From Metaphire vulgaris (taxonomy: Eukaryota; Annelida; Clitellata; Crassiclitellata; Megascolecidae), in NCBI GenBank assembly GCA_018105865.1, contig JACLAT010000045.1, forward strand, positions 213,501-277,500: a stretch of DNA of 64,000 nucleotides. The letters run 5' to 3'. This document shows, piece by piece, positions 54,567-64,000 of this stretch. A program made the translations under genes and the position numbers. The notes beneath the pieces are model-generated. The model was given only the letters and a program-made list of their open reading frames with translations, did no database searches and was not told where the DNA came from. Each line of letters begins with the position of its first letter. The stretch's first letter is position 1.

Positions 54567-55010
54567 CACTCACTCTTATCTTCGAAATTCTCAACTTTTT
54601 CTTAAAGGCAGTTTTCTTATCAGCTATTTTCGTGGCGCTGTTGTTATAAGCACTAAGCTTATATCATCTGCATACTGTATCTAAGATTTGTAACTTTTCA
54701 TTGTCCGAATTTTAGTCATGCACCCTCATATTCGTGAAACGTCTCCCTCATCATTGCTTCTAAAACAAACGAACGTTTCATTCAGTTATTCATAAAATTT
54801 GTCAATCAGTTCTGATCTTTCAGACTGGATCATAGGCATGTATGAAGCATAGATTTGGAATTGCTGCTATATTTTAGCAAATACGGGTATTATAAACAAC
54901 ATGACGATCGAATTTTCATAGGTATTATTTTGGCTACATTATGAGTTATTTGCGGGCAAAATACATTAGTTAAATTACATCATTTCCTCCCTAGCTGTAA
55001 CAACCTAGCC

Positions 55011-55134
55011 TCACTGCCCTTCGGATATTGACTATTGTCTGGCTGATCGCATACCTTTCCTACAGCTATTTTTAGAGAGGCTGAGCGCCTAAGAATAAGC
55101 AGCTACTGTTGTGCTGCTTTCCAAGGCGCTATAT
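55011..55134 (+). mobile_element. SINE copy 3, split (tail at 56357-56391)
   Basis: The body from CTCACTGCCCTTCGG to GGCGCTATA matches the SINE at 19351. Its tail GATCCACGAGATTTTACTTT is found 1.2 kb downstream at 56357-56391, separated by an inserted sequence that itself contains a hAT element. Confidence 0.75.
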
Positions 55135-55386
55135 ATATACATAACTTTATTCGCAAACGCAGACAACATAAAAAAAAGACAGAAAAGAAAAAAAAGAACA
55201 CACAAAAACAACTCTTAGCTAACAACTACACAGCACATTCCGCTATTATACATTTGCTAAAATACAGATTCTTCTTAGAAAACCGAGATGTAAAAGAGTA
55301 TTGACGATTCTTTACAGTATCATGTATTAAATGCAATCCAAGCATTTCGCGAATACAGTCAATCATTACTTTGTTATGTACATCGA
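55135..55386 (-). mobile_element. Insertion in the SINE, retrotransposon-like 3' end
   Basis: On the minus strand the end reads GCGAATAAAGTTATGTATAT, as in many LINE 3' ends. The body continues after the nested hAT (56327-56356). The family is not identified. Confidence 0.4.
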
Positions 55387-56318
55387 CAGTGTTAGGAGTG
55401 ATCTTAGATCAAAAGATCAAAGATCACGATCTAAGATCACAATTCATGATCTTTGATCTTTGATCTAGATCACTTTTTACTAGTGATCTTTGACTCTGAC
55501 TTTAAATCACTTTTTCGGTGATTTTGATCTTTATTATCAACAGAAGATCAAAGATCAAATTATACGTATTCTCCCAACTAAGTCAATCAATCAACAAACT
55601 TCTATGTGTATTGAGTAAAATGGCGGACAAATCAAGCATTCGGACCTCAATGATCATGTTAGTGCAGCCGGTGCAGATGATGAGGACTATGGGTAAGGTC
55701 CTGACATTAGTACTGGCACTGCCACTGGGACTCAGAGGGAGGCTTGCTCAGTTGCAACTGGTCGTGAAAATGCGGTCAAGATAGAGGTCATGCTCTACCT
55801 GAATAACCCAAATAAGGAACTTTCTAGCTTGTTGGCATACCCACATGTCAAGGCAGCATTTGTGAAATATAACACAACCCTGCCATCTTCTGCGCCTGTC
55901 GAAAGACTTTTTAGTATTGGAGGTTTGATAGCTACACCGCGAAGAAACAGGTTGTCTGACGCAACGTTTGAGCGTCTGCTCATGCTGAAAATGAACTACC
56001 GTGTTCAACACTGACTGTGAACTGACAGTTAGTTGCTAAAATTGTCATGAACTGTTTTCAGTTGTGTTAGTAACTTAGTATTACAAAAGTTTACATGCAT
56101 CGTACAGTGGACATTTGTATCGTTATCATACGTGACACGTCATACATGATATAATAACTATATTTGTATGATCTTTGATCTTAGATCACTTTTAAAGTGA
56201 TCTTGATCTTAGATCATTTATACTCTAGTGATCTTTGATCTTGATCTTAGATCAATTTCTCTCTAGTGATCTTGATCTTTGTTCAAGATCATTTTACAAG
56301 TGATCTTTCCTAACACTA
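55387..56318 (+). mobile_element. hAT element, target duplication TACATCGA
   Basis: CAGTGTTAGGA on the left and TAGTGTTAGGA (minus strand) on the right are flanked by TACATCGA at 55379-55386 and 56319-56326. Both ends carry many GATCTTAGATCA/GATCTTTGATC words as subterminal repeats. The 932-bp body keeps only the transposase C-terminus. Confidence 0.95.
55765..56014 (+). pseudogene. hAT transposase dimerisation-domain remnant
   Basis: The plus-strand frame ends VERLFSIGGLIATPRRNRLS, DATFERLLMLKMN, preceded by YNTTLPSSAP and a helix LLAYPHVKAAFVKY. This is the hAT C-terminal dimerisation motif (SSAPVERLFS-x-GG, R-x-x-L). All catalytic parts are lost. It ends with a stop at 56012-56014. Confidence 0.9.
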
Positions 56319-56399
56319 TACATCGAAGATTTTGCATACAGCCTGCTGTACTAGGTGATCCACGAGATTTTACTTTACTTTACTTTAGTAGTTGTGAAT

Positions 56400-56985
56400 A
56401 ATTCATAAGCAGGCCACTCTAAAGCCTCTCGCGGGTCACATCTGGCCCGCGGGCCTTATTCTGCCCGCCCCTGTACTAGAACAACGTTTCTCCTTCTCCG
56501 TTTCTGTTGTTCCTCATTTGTTATCTTCAAAGAGTAGTGATTTATACAGGCCTGATAGAGGGAAAATTCTCCACAGACACAAAAATCCCACCAACTCCCA
56601 GCAGTGACACAATTGTTGTGCATTTAACTGTGTCTCTTCCCCTCCGGCTAAGTCAACCCCCTCCCGCCCCCAAGGCTCGGAGTCTGGTTAAAACACTGCT
56701 CTAAACTAAATCATTTCAAAATATTTCACGATTTTTATGTAGCGCGTATATGATAAACCGTGAATAACAGATAAGAAATTCCCAATTATTAGATAAGAAA
56801 GAAAACTTACAAAATGAATTGAAAATATACTGTACATACCAGTGGTGTAACCAGAATTTCCCGAAGGGGTTATTACCACTCCCAACTTCGATCGAAAACT
56901 ACTGACAGTAAAAAACAAAAAAGGTCGTCACCTATAATTTTGCTTAATTAAGTTAGTTGTATAGCTATGTCGTGTTATGTTATGT
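56400..56985. other. Unassigned stretch with element-end phrases
   Basis: ACCAGTGGTGTAACCAGAATTTC at 56839 and TCTGGCCCGCGGGCC at 56442 look like hAT-type ends, but no partners with target duplications were found. Confidence 0.35.
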
Positions 56986-56989
56986 TAAC

Positions 56990-57645
56990 TGGACAATTTA
57001 TATAGCGCTGTAACATAGTTAAAAATACCAAAGTCAAAAGCGCTTTGACAACGCTGACAACCAATGAAGGTAAGAAGGTGGCGATGTTACAAGATACACT
57101 TGGATGATAAAAAGAACTTTGCCACCGTAAAGAAAACCGGTATTGAGTCCTTGAGAAGCGGTCCTTCCTAGAAGTAGTTAAGCAAAATTGGCACGTCAAC
57201 GAGTAACGGAAGTAGGTGTTGAGAATCCGCAAGTTAAAAGTAGGAATTCTCCGTGCGGTAAAATCCGCCGGTGAAAATCCTAAAAGTGGTCTTTCGCGAG
57301 AAAATAGTTCGTTCCCGTGATCGATAAGACCGGAGAAGATGGAGATTCGAACGATGTCCGGAGCGGCAGTCAATCGCTGTTCCATTGAATTTCCTGCAGC
57401 AACCAATTAAACGGAAGACCTTGGCAGATTCTCGACGGGCGACCGATCGACCAGGAACTCCAGAACAACGTGAACAAGTACAGGACGGCAAGATAATCCT
57501 CAGAAATCCGGCGAGCGGAACACAGTTCTCAGGAAGATGGAAGCGATGTCCAGAAACGGCTTTCGATCGCATCCACGCCAAGTAGCAGCATAGCGCTACA
57601 TCAATGGCCGCCATTGCAAAACGACCAGATACACGGCGACGACTG
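56990..57645 (-). repeat. LINE-type non-coding repeat, copy 2 (inverted)
   Basis: On the minus strand it ends with TGTCAAAGCGCTTTTGACTTTG and CAGCGCTATATAAATTGTC, like the LINE 3' ends. The CG-rich body resembles 49690-50345. Open frames on both strands reflect CG richness. Confidence 0.5.
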
Positions 57646-57785
57646 ACTGGAACGTTCAGAACGTCAGGGAAAGATGAGGGCTGTTTGAAACTCTTCGGAA
57701 AACCAACGGACGAATCTCTAATCCTTGCACCCGACCATCAATTCAGATGCAAAACATCGGTATATGCCAAAAACGGCAACGGAAT

Positions 57786-57986
57786 TCTATATAGCTATAT
57801 GAGCGCGTACAACTATATTCATATTTTTATTTACTCCTTTTATTCAGTTTTGCTACATTAAACCCGATTGTGGCACCCCTTTAGACTCAATATTGGCGCC
57901 CCTCCGCCATCAGAATAATAATGCGCAATAAAAAAAATTGGTTGGGCAACCAAGAGTGGTTTAAACCCCCCTTGGCTACGCCACTG
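57786..57986. mobile_element. hAT-like fragment related to 39357-39632
   Basis: TATATGAGCGCG, CAACTATATTxATATTTTT and TTGGCGCCCCTCC recur in order. The right end is CTTGGCTACGCCACTG; the left end is not found. Confidence 0.5.
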
Positions 57987-58090
57987 GTATATGCACATTT
58001 ATGATCCAACAACGCATTATGTCTATTTGCTATGCTATTCGCTAGCATGATCATAAAGATTCGTTTATGATAGCTTTTGTACCTATAGAA

Positions 58091-58388
58091 GCAGAGGCGG
58101 ATCTAGGGGGAGGGGGGCAGGGGGTACATATGTCCCCGGGCGCCGAGGTGGCGGGGAGCGCCAAAATCGGGTAGGCCTACATGGGTAAGTGAAACCACAA
58201 TAAAGAAGTGCGTCGACCTTTTTTTTGCTTGTCAGCGCTATATGAAGAGAGACGCCGTAGGAGCTGAGGGGCACCGAAAACGATATGTGACGACCTTTTT
58301 TCTTTTTTCTTTTGCTCGTCAGCAATATTATGGGTGCCAACGGTGCACTTTGACCCCGGGCGCCGCATACCCTAGATCCGACTCTGTG
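58091..58388. mobile_element. hAT-like MITE CAGAGGCGGATCTAGGG
   Basis: Inverted ends CAGAGGCGGATCTAGGG and CAGAGTCGGATCTAGGG (minus strand). The flanks TATAGAAG and TGCAGAAG match at 6 of 8. Inside are inverted CCCCGGGCGCC words at 58133 and 58353. Confidence 0.7.
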
Positions 58389-58649
58389 CAGAAGGGCCAA
58401 ATTTATAAATGTTTGTATGCATAATATTTATAATTGTAGGAGTACTTAGAATTTGCATCGGAAATATTTAATAGCTTGTTATTAGTGTCTACGCCGCTGT
58501 TAACGACTTTGATGTCATTGTAAATTTCATATTAATGACTAGATTATGACGAGCGTTCTCCAATTATGAAAGTAGAATGTTTCGTGATCAGTTGGATTGC
58601 CTCTCATGATGAAATTAGTTTATAACTGTCAGCATAAAATAATAATAGC

Positions 58650-58696
<47 letters not shown>

Positions 58697-58861
58697 GCAA
58701 CAACAAGGTTTAAAGTGGTTCAAGAGGGTCTTTCTTCCCTGTGTGAGAACCACTATGTTTCGCCCATCCAATCTAGTATTCTACAGTAGGCCTACCAAGG
58801 TTTATTTTGAAATCATTTACACTAGTAGTCATTACCATATTTTCATCCAGTTCATTTCATT
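58376..58861 (+). repeat. Duplicated segment, copy 1
   Basis: This is nearly identical to 63489-64000, from ATCCGACTCTGT to TTCATTTCATT, including an AAT microsatellite (58643-58695) that differs in length. The match begins inside the MITE end at 58376 and runs off the window in copy 2, so its full length is unknown. Confidence 0.9.
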
Positions 58862-59284
58862 TGTCTACCAATTTTGCACTTAGCAAATGCTGGTTGTATC
58901 TCTCAACCGGTTTCTCAAACAGTTTCATGTTGCGTCCTCGGATTACATCTGTATGTTTTGTTGTGAAAAGCCTACCTCTTGGCATTTACAGTCACTTTAT
59001 TAGTATTTTCTATGTCCCAATTACATCTCCTCTCACTCTTCTTTTTTCTAAAGTTGCTAATCCACAGGACCACAGAGTTTTAGCCTTCCTTTCTGCATAG
59101 CGGTGCGAGACGTCCTCTCTGTTTTACTAATTACTATGTTACTTATTTGTAGTTGTGCTGCTTCGGTAGGTGATGACATGGTTGGAGGAAGTAATTGGCA
59201 GGATTATTTATCTTTCCGGTTTTGGAGCTTGGTCTGATTGACTGCATGACGAGCTTTCTATATTAATTAATTACAAACTTAATA
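58862..59284. other. Unassigned stretch
   Basis: 59190-59255 (TCCGGTTTTGGAGCTTGGTC, TGATTGACTG) resembles the centre of the MITE at 60014-60334. Otherwise nothing was recognised. Confidence 0.4.
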
Positions 59285-60013
59285 ATGGCTCTAAAAGACA
59301 AGAACTGCAACATCAAAATTCAGAATATAATATTGGAACAGGTCACCACCTTCCCGTACCTAGGGTCCATCATATCAGACGACACTTCGAGTAAAGCTGA
59401 AATAAGAAGCAGATTGAATAAAGGACAAAAGGCAGGAGCATCACTAAACAAGATATGGAAAAGTCACAGCATTCCAGTGAACACCAAAGTTCTACTTCTG
59501 AGATCACTGGTGTGGCCGGTCGCTACATAAGGCTGGACAATAATGAAAGAAGATGAACAGCGCATACAGACATTTGAAATGAAAGGCCTAAAGCAAATAG
59601 TGAAAGTTTCTTGGAAAGCAAAGAAAACTAACGAATGGGTATTGGATAAATCAGAGGTGCAAAGAACCCTATTGCAAACAGTAAAGAAAAGAAAACTGAA
59701 TTACTGGGGACATATTTTGCGAACAAAACAGGACTGTCTAGTGTCTAGAGAAATAAATAATGCAAAGCACAATTCCAGGATCACGAACAAGAGACAGAGC
59801 AAGAAAAAGTGGGAAGATAACATAAAAGAATGGACAGGACTCACTACAGAGCAGGCGACAAGAACAGCAGAAGACCGTAACACTTCGAAGAAGGCAGTCC
59901 ACAATGCAGCCAATCTTCGGAGCGAAGACGGTTTAAAACAAAGAAGACAATTAAAAACGATTGAATCTGATCTCCGTTATCCCCGTTTTGTGTCACAATG
60001 TCATCGTTGTTAA
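59285..60013 (+). pseudogene. RTE-like LINE 3' fragment
   Basis: VTTFPYLGSIISDDTSSKAE, RSRLNKGQKAGASLNKIWKS and TKVLLLRSLVW; a stop at 59528; then RIQTFEMKGLKQIVKVSW, KRKLNYWGHILRT, KKWEDNIKEWTGLTTEQATR and AANLRSEDG. This is the region after the RT core in RTE-like elements. Only one stop interrupts it. A TTAA-flanked MITE starts at 60014, right at its end. Confidence 0.75.
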
Positions 60014-60334
60014 ATTCCGGTTTCAACACACTCGAGTCCCCATATGTTAAAGGTGGGTGCCGATGATATAACGAAACGAAACGGAGATAAGATTTAATTA
60101 AGTTTTTAAATATAAGAATCTCCAGCAATCTCAACCAATTACTTCCTACAGCTATGGTTGTAGTAAGTAATTAATAGGATTATATTTCTGTCCGGTTTTA
60201 GAGCTTAGTCTGATTGACTGTATAAGGAGTATCTTATATTAAAATCTTCATTAAATGTTATCTCCGTTTAGTTTCAAAATATCATCGACGCCCACCTTTA
60301 GCATATAGTGACTCGAGCGTGTTGATACCGGAAT
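60014..60334. mobile_element. MITE with long inverted arms and TTAA flanks
   Basis: ATTCCGGTTTCAACACACTC and ATTCCGGTATCAACACGCTC (minus strand) begin inverted arms of about 110 bp, with roughly one change in seven bases. TTAA flanks both ends (60010-60013, 60335-60338). The TTAA target suggests piggyBac or Kolobok mobilisation. Confidence 0.8.
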
Positions 60335-60343
60335 TTAATAATA

Positions 60344-60344
60344 G

Positions 60345-60408
<64 letters not shown>
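60344..60408. repeat. TTA microsatellite (LINE tail on the minus strand)
   Basis: A (TTA)n run that reads (AAT)n on the minus strand, just after the 3' end of the LINE at 60420-63230. Confidence 0.95.
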
Positions 60409-60409
<1 letters not shown>

Positions 60410-60419
60410 AGTTAAGATT

Positions 60420-63230
60420 ACTGTGGTAACTAATCCATAAAGACTTCGTGAACACATTACAATGTCAAAACAGAATGATAACTAGTTCGAAATAGCCAGG
60501 TCTTTAAGTGCTTCTTAAACGCATCTAGTGATGGTGAGAGTTGAATGACCAGTGGTTAACCATTCCAGACCCGTGGTGGTGCCACGGGAAAAGCGCGATC
60601 ACCCACGATGGAAAGACGCATTCGCGGGAAGAGTAGCGCTGCAGTGGAGACACGATGCAGTTCTGTCCTTAGGTATGCTGGGCCCATGCCATTCAGACAC
60701 CAGAACACCAGTGACGCCAGCTTGTATTTCATACGTTCTGACACTGAAAGCCAGTGTAGATCTACCAGTAGAGGTGTTATGTGGTCGCTCCGTCCAGATC
60801 GATGAATCAAACGCGCGGCAGCGTTCAGCACCGTCTGAAGACGGTTGAGGAGATAACTAGGAGTCCCTGCGAGGGTGGCGTTGCCATAGTCCAGTCTTGT
60901 CAGCACTAAAGCTCTGACCAGCGACTTAAGGACTGTAGTGGAGACGGATCGTCAGATACTCCGTATCAATCGTAGACCAGCGAAACATCCGGCTACGGTA
61001 TTGGTCACGTGTTGTCTCATCGATACAGTACGGTCTAAGTAGATACCTAGATTCCGAACCGAGGTAGTCGGCTGCAGCTCCAGATCGTCAATACGAACAC
61101 ACGCCGTGGGTAAGAGGTGCTGCTGCCGGTCAGTAGCGATCCATAGGACTTCCGTCTTGGCAGCATTAAGCTGGAGTCGATTGGATCTCAGCCAGTTTGT
61201 CATCTCTGCAATGCGCATTGTCACGCATTGCTGCAGTTGTTGGGTGGCGGCTGACGTGCAGTTCCCATAAATCTGTGTGTCATCAGCGTAGAGATGTGCC
61301 CGTAGTCCGTATTTTTGAGCTATGTCAACCAGGTCAGCCACATAGAGAGCGAAGAGGATGGGTCCAAGGACCGATCCCTGTGGGACTCCACGATTGACTG
61401 AGGATGGCGGCGTCGAGGAGTTGGCGCAGCGTACGTATTGAGTTCGTAGATCAAGGTAAGATGAGAACCACTGCAGGGCTGAGTTGCAGACCCCATAGGA
61501 TGCCGTAAGCCTCTGCAATAGTGTAGCATGATCTACCGTGTCAAATGCGGCAGTGAGGTCTAAAAGTACCAGCACCGCCACTTTGCCAGCATCAAGTTCC
61601 AGTAAGATGTCCGTGGTGTCCTTCAGAACCGCTGTTTCAGTGGAGTGGAATGAACGATAAGCCGATTGCAGTTCTGGTAGCAGGCCATAGGACGAAAGAT
61701 AGTCAGTAAGTTGATGTAATACCAGACGTTCTAGTAGCTTAGAAAGTACTGATAGATTAGAAATTGGTCTGTATGATTTAACATCCGCAGCGTCCAAGTT
61801 GGACTTCTTGATACGTGGGGTAATGAAGGCTGACTCAAAGGTTGACTTAAAGGTTGACGGCACTATACCAGTGGCCAACGAGCGATTGAAAAGCTCTGTG
61901 ATGTAAGGTGCCAGTACGTCTTAAGTAGCCGAGTTGGTAGTGGATCACTGGAGCAGTGCTTATCCGGTAGAGGGCGTATGCCAAAGATCACTTCATCGAT
62001 TGTCAGAGTCCTGAAAGAGCTGAGTGAACAGTGAAGTGCCGCGGAGGAGAATGTAGGCGGTTCATGTATCGATGTGGCCGACCATACTCCCCCGACCTTC
62101 TCACTGAGATATTTAGCAAACTGCCCTGCAGTGATCGTGTCAGGCACTGGCGTACGACCGCGCCCGAGTAGAGCGTCCAGAGACTGCCAGAGACAACGAG
62201 GGAAAGACCGTTCAGAGTTCACTTTGTGGCTCCAAAAAGTTTCCCGTTTTCGACGAAGGAGTAGTCTGTAGACTCTACGTTGCGCGTTCCATGTGGAGGC
62301 CGCATCAGCAGCATCATCCGGATGAGCCCGGCGCGCATAACGCTCAGCCATTCGCAAGGATTTTTTAGCATCCCAACATTCCTCATCATACCACGGATAA
62401 GAGGAGCGGCGCTGGCAAGTTACTGTTTTCATCGGAATCAACCTGTCCAGGATGTTGATAATCTGACAGTTATAAAGGCTTGCCATCTCCTCCACATCCA
62501 TCATTGACCACGCTTCAGGATGGCAGAGTGGAGAGAGCGCAAGTTCTCACCGAAAAGTAATAGAGTCCAGCGTGCCCCATGTTCGTCGAGTGGCTGAGGC
62601 GTAGACCGGGCAGGGCCGAGTAAGCGGTACGTTCCATAACAACAGGTGATGATCTGAGAGTCCTACGTCGACCACATTCACCGATGGCGACGAAATGTCT
62701 TTGTGGAACGCAACAACGTCTAACATGCCGCCCTCAGTATGCGTCGATTCCGTGTTGTTGTAAGTAATGTTATTTGAATTAAAAAGTTCATTCAGTTGAC
62801 GACTTGCTGCGTCATTGTCTCGGTTAAGTCGCACATTCAAATCGCCCTCCACGTAAATCGGATCAGTAAGCGACGCCAGATCCTCCGCAAGTCGGATAAT
62901 TATGCGAAGAAGAGTTGATTAACAGCAGATGATTCAGGTCTTTATATTACAATTAGCACGCAGGGCAATTCAGAGAAAACTATTGCACAACCAAATTCGA
63001 AGGTCTGGACTTTCCTCGGAATGTCGACCCTTACCAAGCGTACCCCAGTAGTAGCACAGATAGCGACACCGCCATGATTATCGCCAGGAGAGCGTGGGCG
63101 CGCCTGTTCCCCTACCTGGAATCCATCGGAGAGAAGGCGGCCGATCCAGGCGGAATTCGGGTCGTGCCAAGTCTCGCACAGACTTATAACCCGTTGTCTG
63201 AGTTGAGGAATAAGAAATACCAAGTCATAT
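60420..63230 (-). mobile_element. CR1/L2-like LINE with endonuclease and RT, 5'-truncated
   Basis: The minus-strand element runs from the middle of the endonuclease domain to an AAT tail. It is the most complete CR1/L2-like copy in the window. The left neighbour is the TTAA MITE, and the sequence above 63230 is unrelated. Confidence 0.8.
60556..63223 (-). pseudogene. CR1/L2-like ORF2 (endonuclease plus reverse transcriptase), broken
   Basis: Endonuclease pieces: SLCETWHDPNSAWIGRLLSD followed by GFQVGEQARPRS, NHGGVAICA (62942-63223), then MEGDLNVRLNRDNDAAS and VVDVGLSDHHLLLWNVP with the SDH catalytic block (62547-62852). RT: ITPRIKKSNLDAADVKSYRP, LQSAYRSFHSTETAVL, VLVLLDLTAAFDTVDHATLL, GVPQGSVLGPILFALYVADL, AHLYADDTQIY (catalytic YADD) at 60952-61878. 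The end domain is at 60556-60906 (LDYGNATLAGTPSYLLNRLQ, ITPLLVDLHWLSVSERMKYK). Frameshifts lie near 61870, 60950 and 62530. In life it would nick and reverse-transcribe at new sites. Confidence 0.85.
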
Positions 63231-63234
63231 ACGG

Positions 63235-63488
63235 AACAGACATTTTTATTTCCGTCAAGCGAGTTTGACGGTAATACTACAGTACAGTAGATTCGAATCT
63301 ATAACTTTGGATCAAATTTGCAAGCTATAATATGAGAGACTATACGACAAGTCCCCGAAGCCTGCATTATATAAAATTGGCATTATGCTCCTGCACGAAT
63401 CTCCCTGCCAGTCGTGACCTGAATAGAGCGGCTCCGACGCATGCCCCTTCTTGTTGCTGCGTAAATAAATCTAAAGAAATGCACTCAC
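63235..63488. other. Unassigned stretch
   Basis: Sequence between the LINE and the duplicated segment; nothing recognised. Confidence 0.4.
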
Positions 63489-63763
63489 ATCCGACTCTGT
63501 ACAGAAGGGCCAAATTTATAAATGTTTGCATGCATAATATTTATAATTGTAAGTACTCAGTATTTGCATCGGACATATTTAATAGCTTTTTATTAGTGTC
63601 TACGCCGCTGTTAACGACTTTGATGTCATTGTAAATTTCATATTAATGATTAGATTATGACGAGCGTTCCCCAATTATGAAAGTAGAATGTTTCGTGATC
63701 AGTTGGATGGCCTCTCATGATGAAATTAGTTTATAACTGTCAGCATAAAATAATAATAGCCTA

Positions 63764-63835
<72 letters not shown>

Positions 63836-64000
63836 GCAACAACAAGGTTTAAAGTGGTTCAAGAGGGTCTTTCTTCCCTGTGTGAGAACCACTATGTTTC
63901 GCCCATCCAATCTAGTATTCTACAGTAGGCCTACCAAGGTTTATTTTGAAATCATTTACACTAGTAGTCATTACCATATTTTCATCCAGTTCATTTCATT
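63489..64000 (+). repeat. Duplicated segment, copy 2 (runs off the window)
   Basis: This is nearly identical to 58376-58861. It differs mainly in the longer AAT microsatellite (63764-63834). The two copies are 5.1 kb apart in direct orientation. Confidence 0.9.

Noticed and set aside
56834..57986. hAT element from ACCAGTGGTGTAACC to GGCTACGCCACTG
   Set aside because: The ends are similar in type, but the flanks do not form an 8-bp duplication and the inside is a LINE-type repeat.

Overview
The window looks like nuclear DNA from a marine invertebrate, most likely an echinoderm or other non-vertebrate deuterostome. The evidence is small exons with GT/AG borders in long introns, many CR1/L2-like and RTE-like LINEs, many hAT-type elements with exact 8-bp target duplications, long AT and AAT microsatellites, and a strong excess of the word TAGGCCTA. 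The species cannot be fixed from the sequence alone. There is no bacterial gene layout, rRNA, intact tRNA or CRISPR array.

The main host signal is a set of minus-strand exons between 32.2 kb and 6.7 kb. Four of them encode CARD (death-fold) domains: 29587-29857, 25639-25944, 17766-18135 and 11186-11473. They come with a short exon (32126-32220), an alpha/beta exon after the first CARD pair (23765-24133), a linker exon (about 9690-9883) and a helical exon (6745-6882). Splice phases fit within each half. Both halves start with CARD (phase 0 to 1) followed by CARD (phase 1 to 1), so this is either one four-CARD gene or two tandem two-CARD paralogues. It is probably an innate immunity or cell-death adaptor or receptor. 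The rest of the gene lies outside the window or was not recognised.

Almost everything else is mobile DNA. 0-5.6 kb: C-rich minisatellite, Helitron helicase remnant, fold-back element A, a mariner-derived inverted-repeat element. 7-11.2 kb: fold-back elements B and C. 11.6-17.7 kb: a terminal-inverted-repeat element holding a LINE fragment and a 4.4-kb hAT element, which itself carries another LINE fragment. 19.3-22.9 kb: a SINE and chimeric LINEs. 24.9-25.6 kb: a hAT MITE. 26.6-29.5 kb: an element with inverted ends carrying a three-exon plus-strand gene with a DUF4806-like domain. 30.8-41.5 kb: hAT remnants and MITEs, a LINE with a nested SINE, a probable solo LTR, a piggyBac-type MITE. 42.3-47.2 kb: an almost intact 3.25-kb RTE-like LINE nested in a CR1-like LINE, with an exact 12-bp target duplication. 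47.8-53.3 kb: two elements carrying different parts of one unnamed transposase-like family. 53.3-64 kb: MULE, SINE, hAT and LINE remnants, a TTAA-flanked MITE, and a segment of about 0.5 kb duplicated at the window edge.

The CARD exons therefore sit in a mobile-element graveyard. Some elements lie within about 30 bp of CARD splice donors. Domain names come from motif recognition by eye; no search was run.
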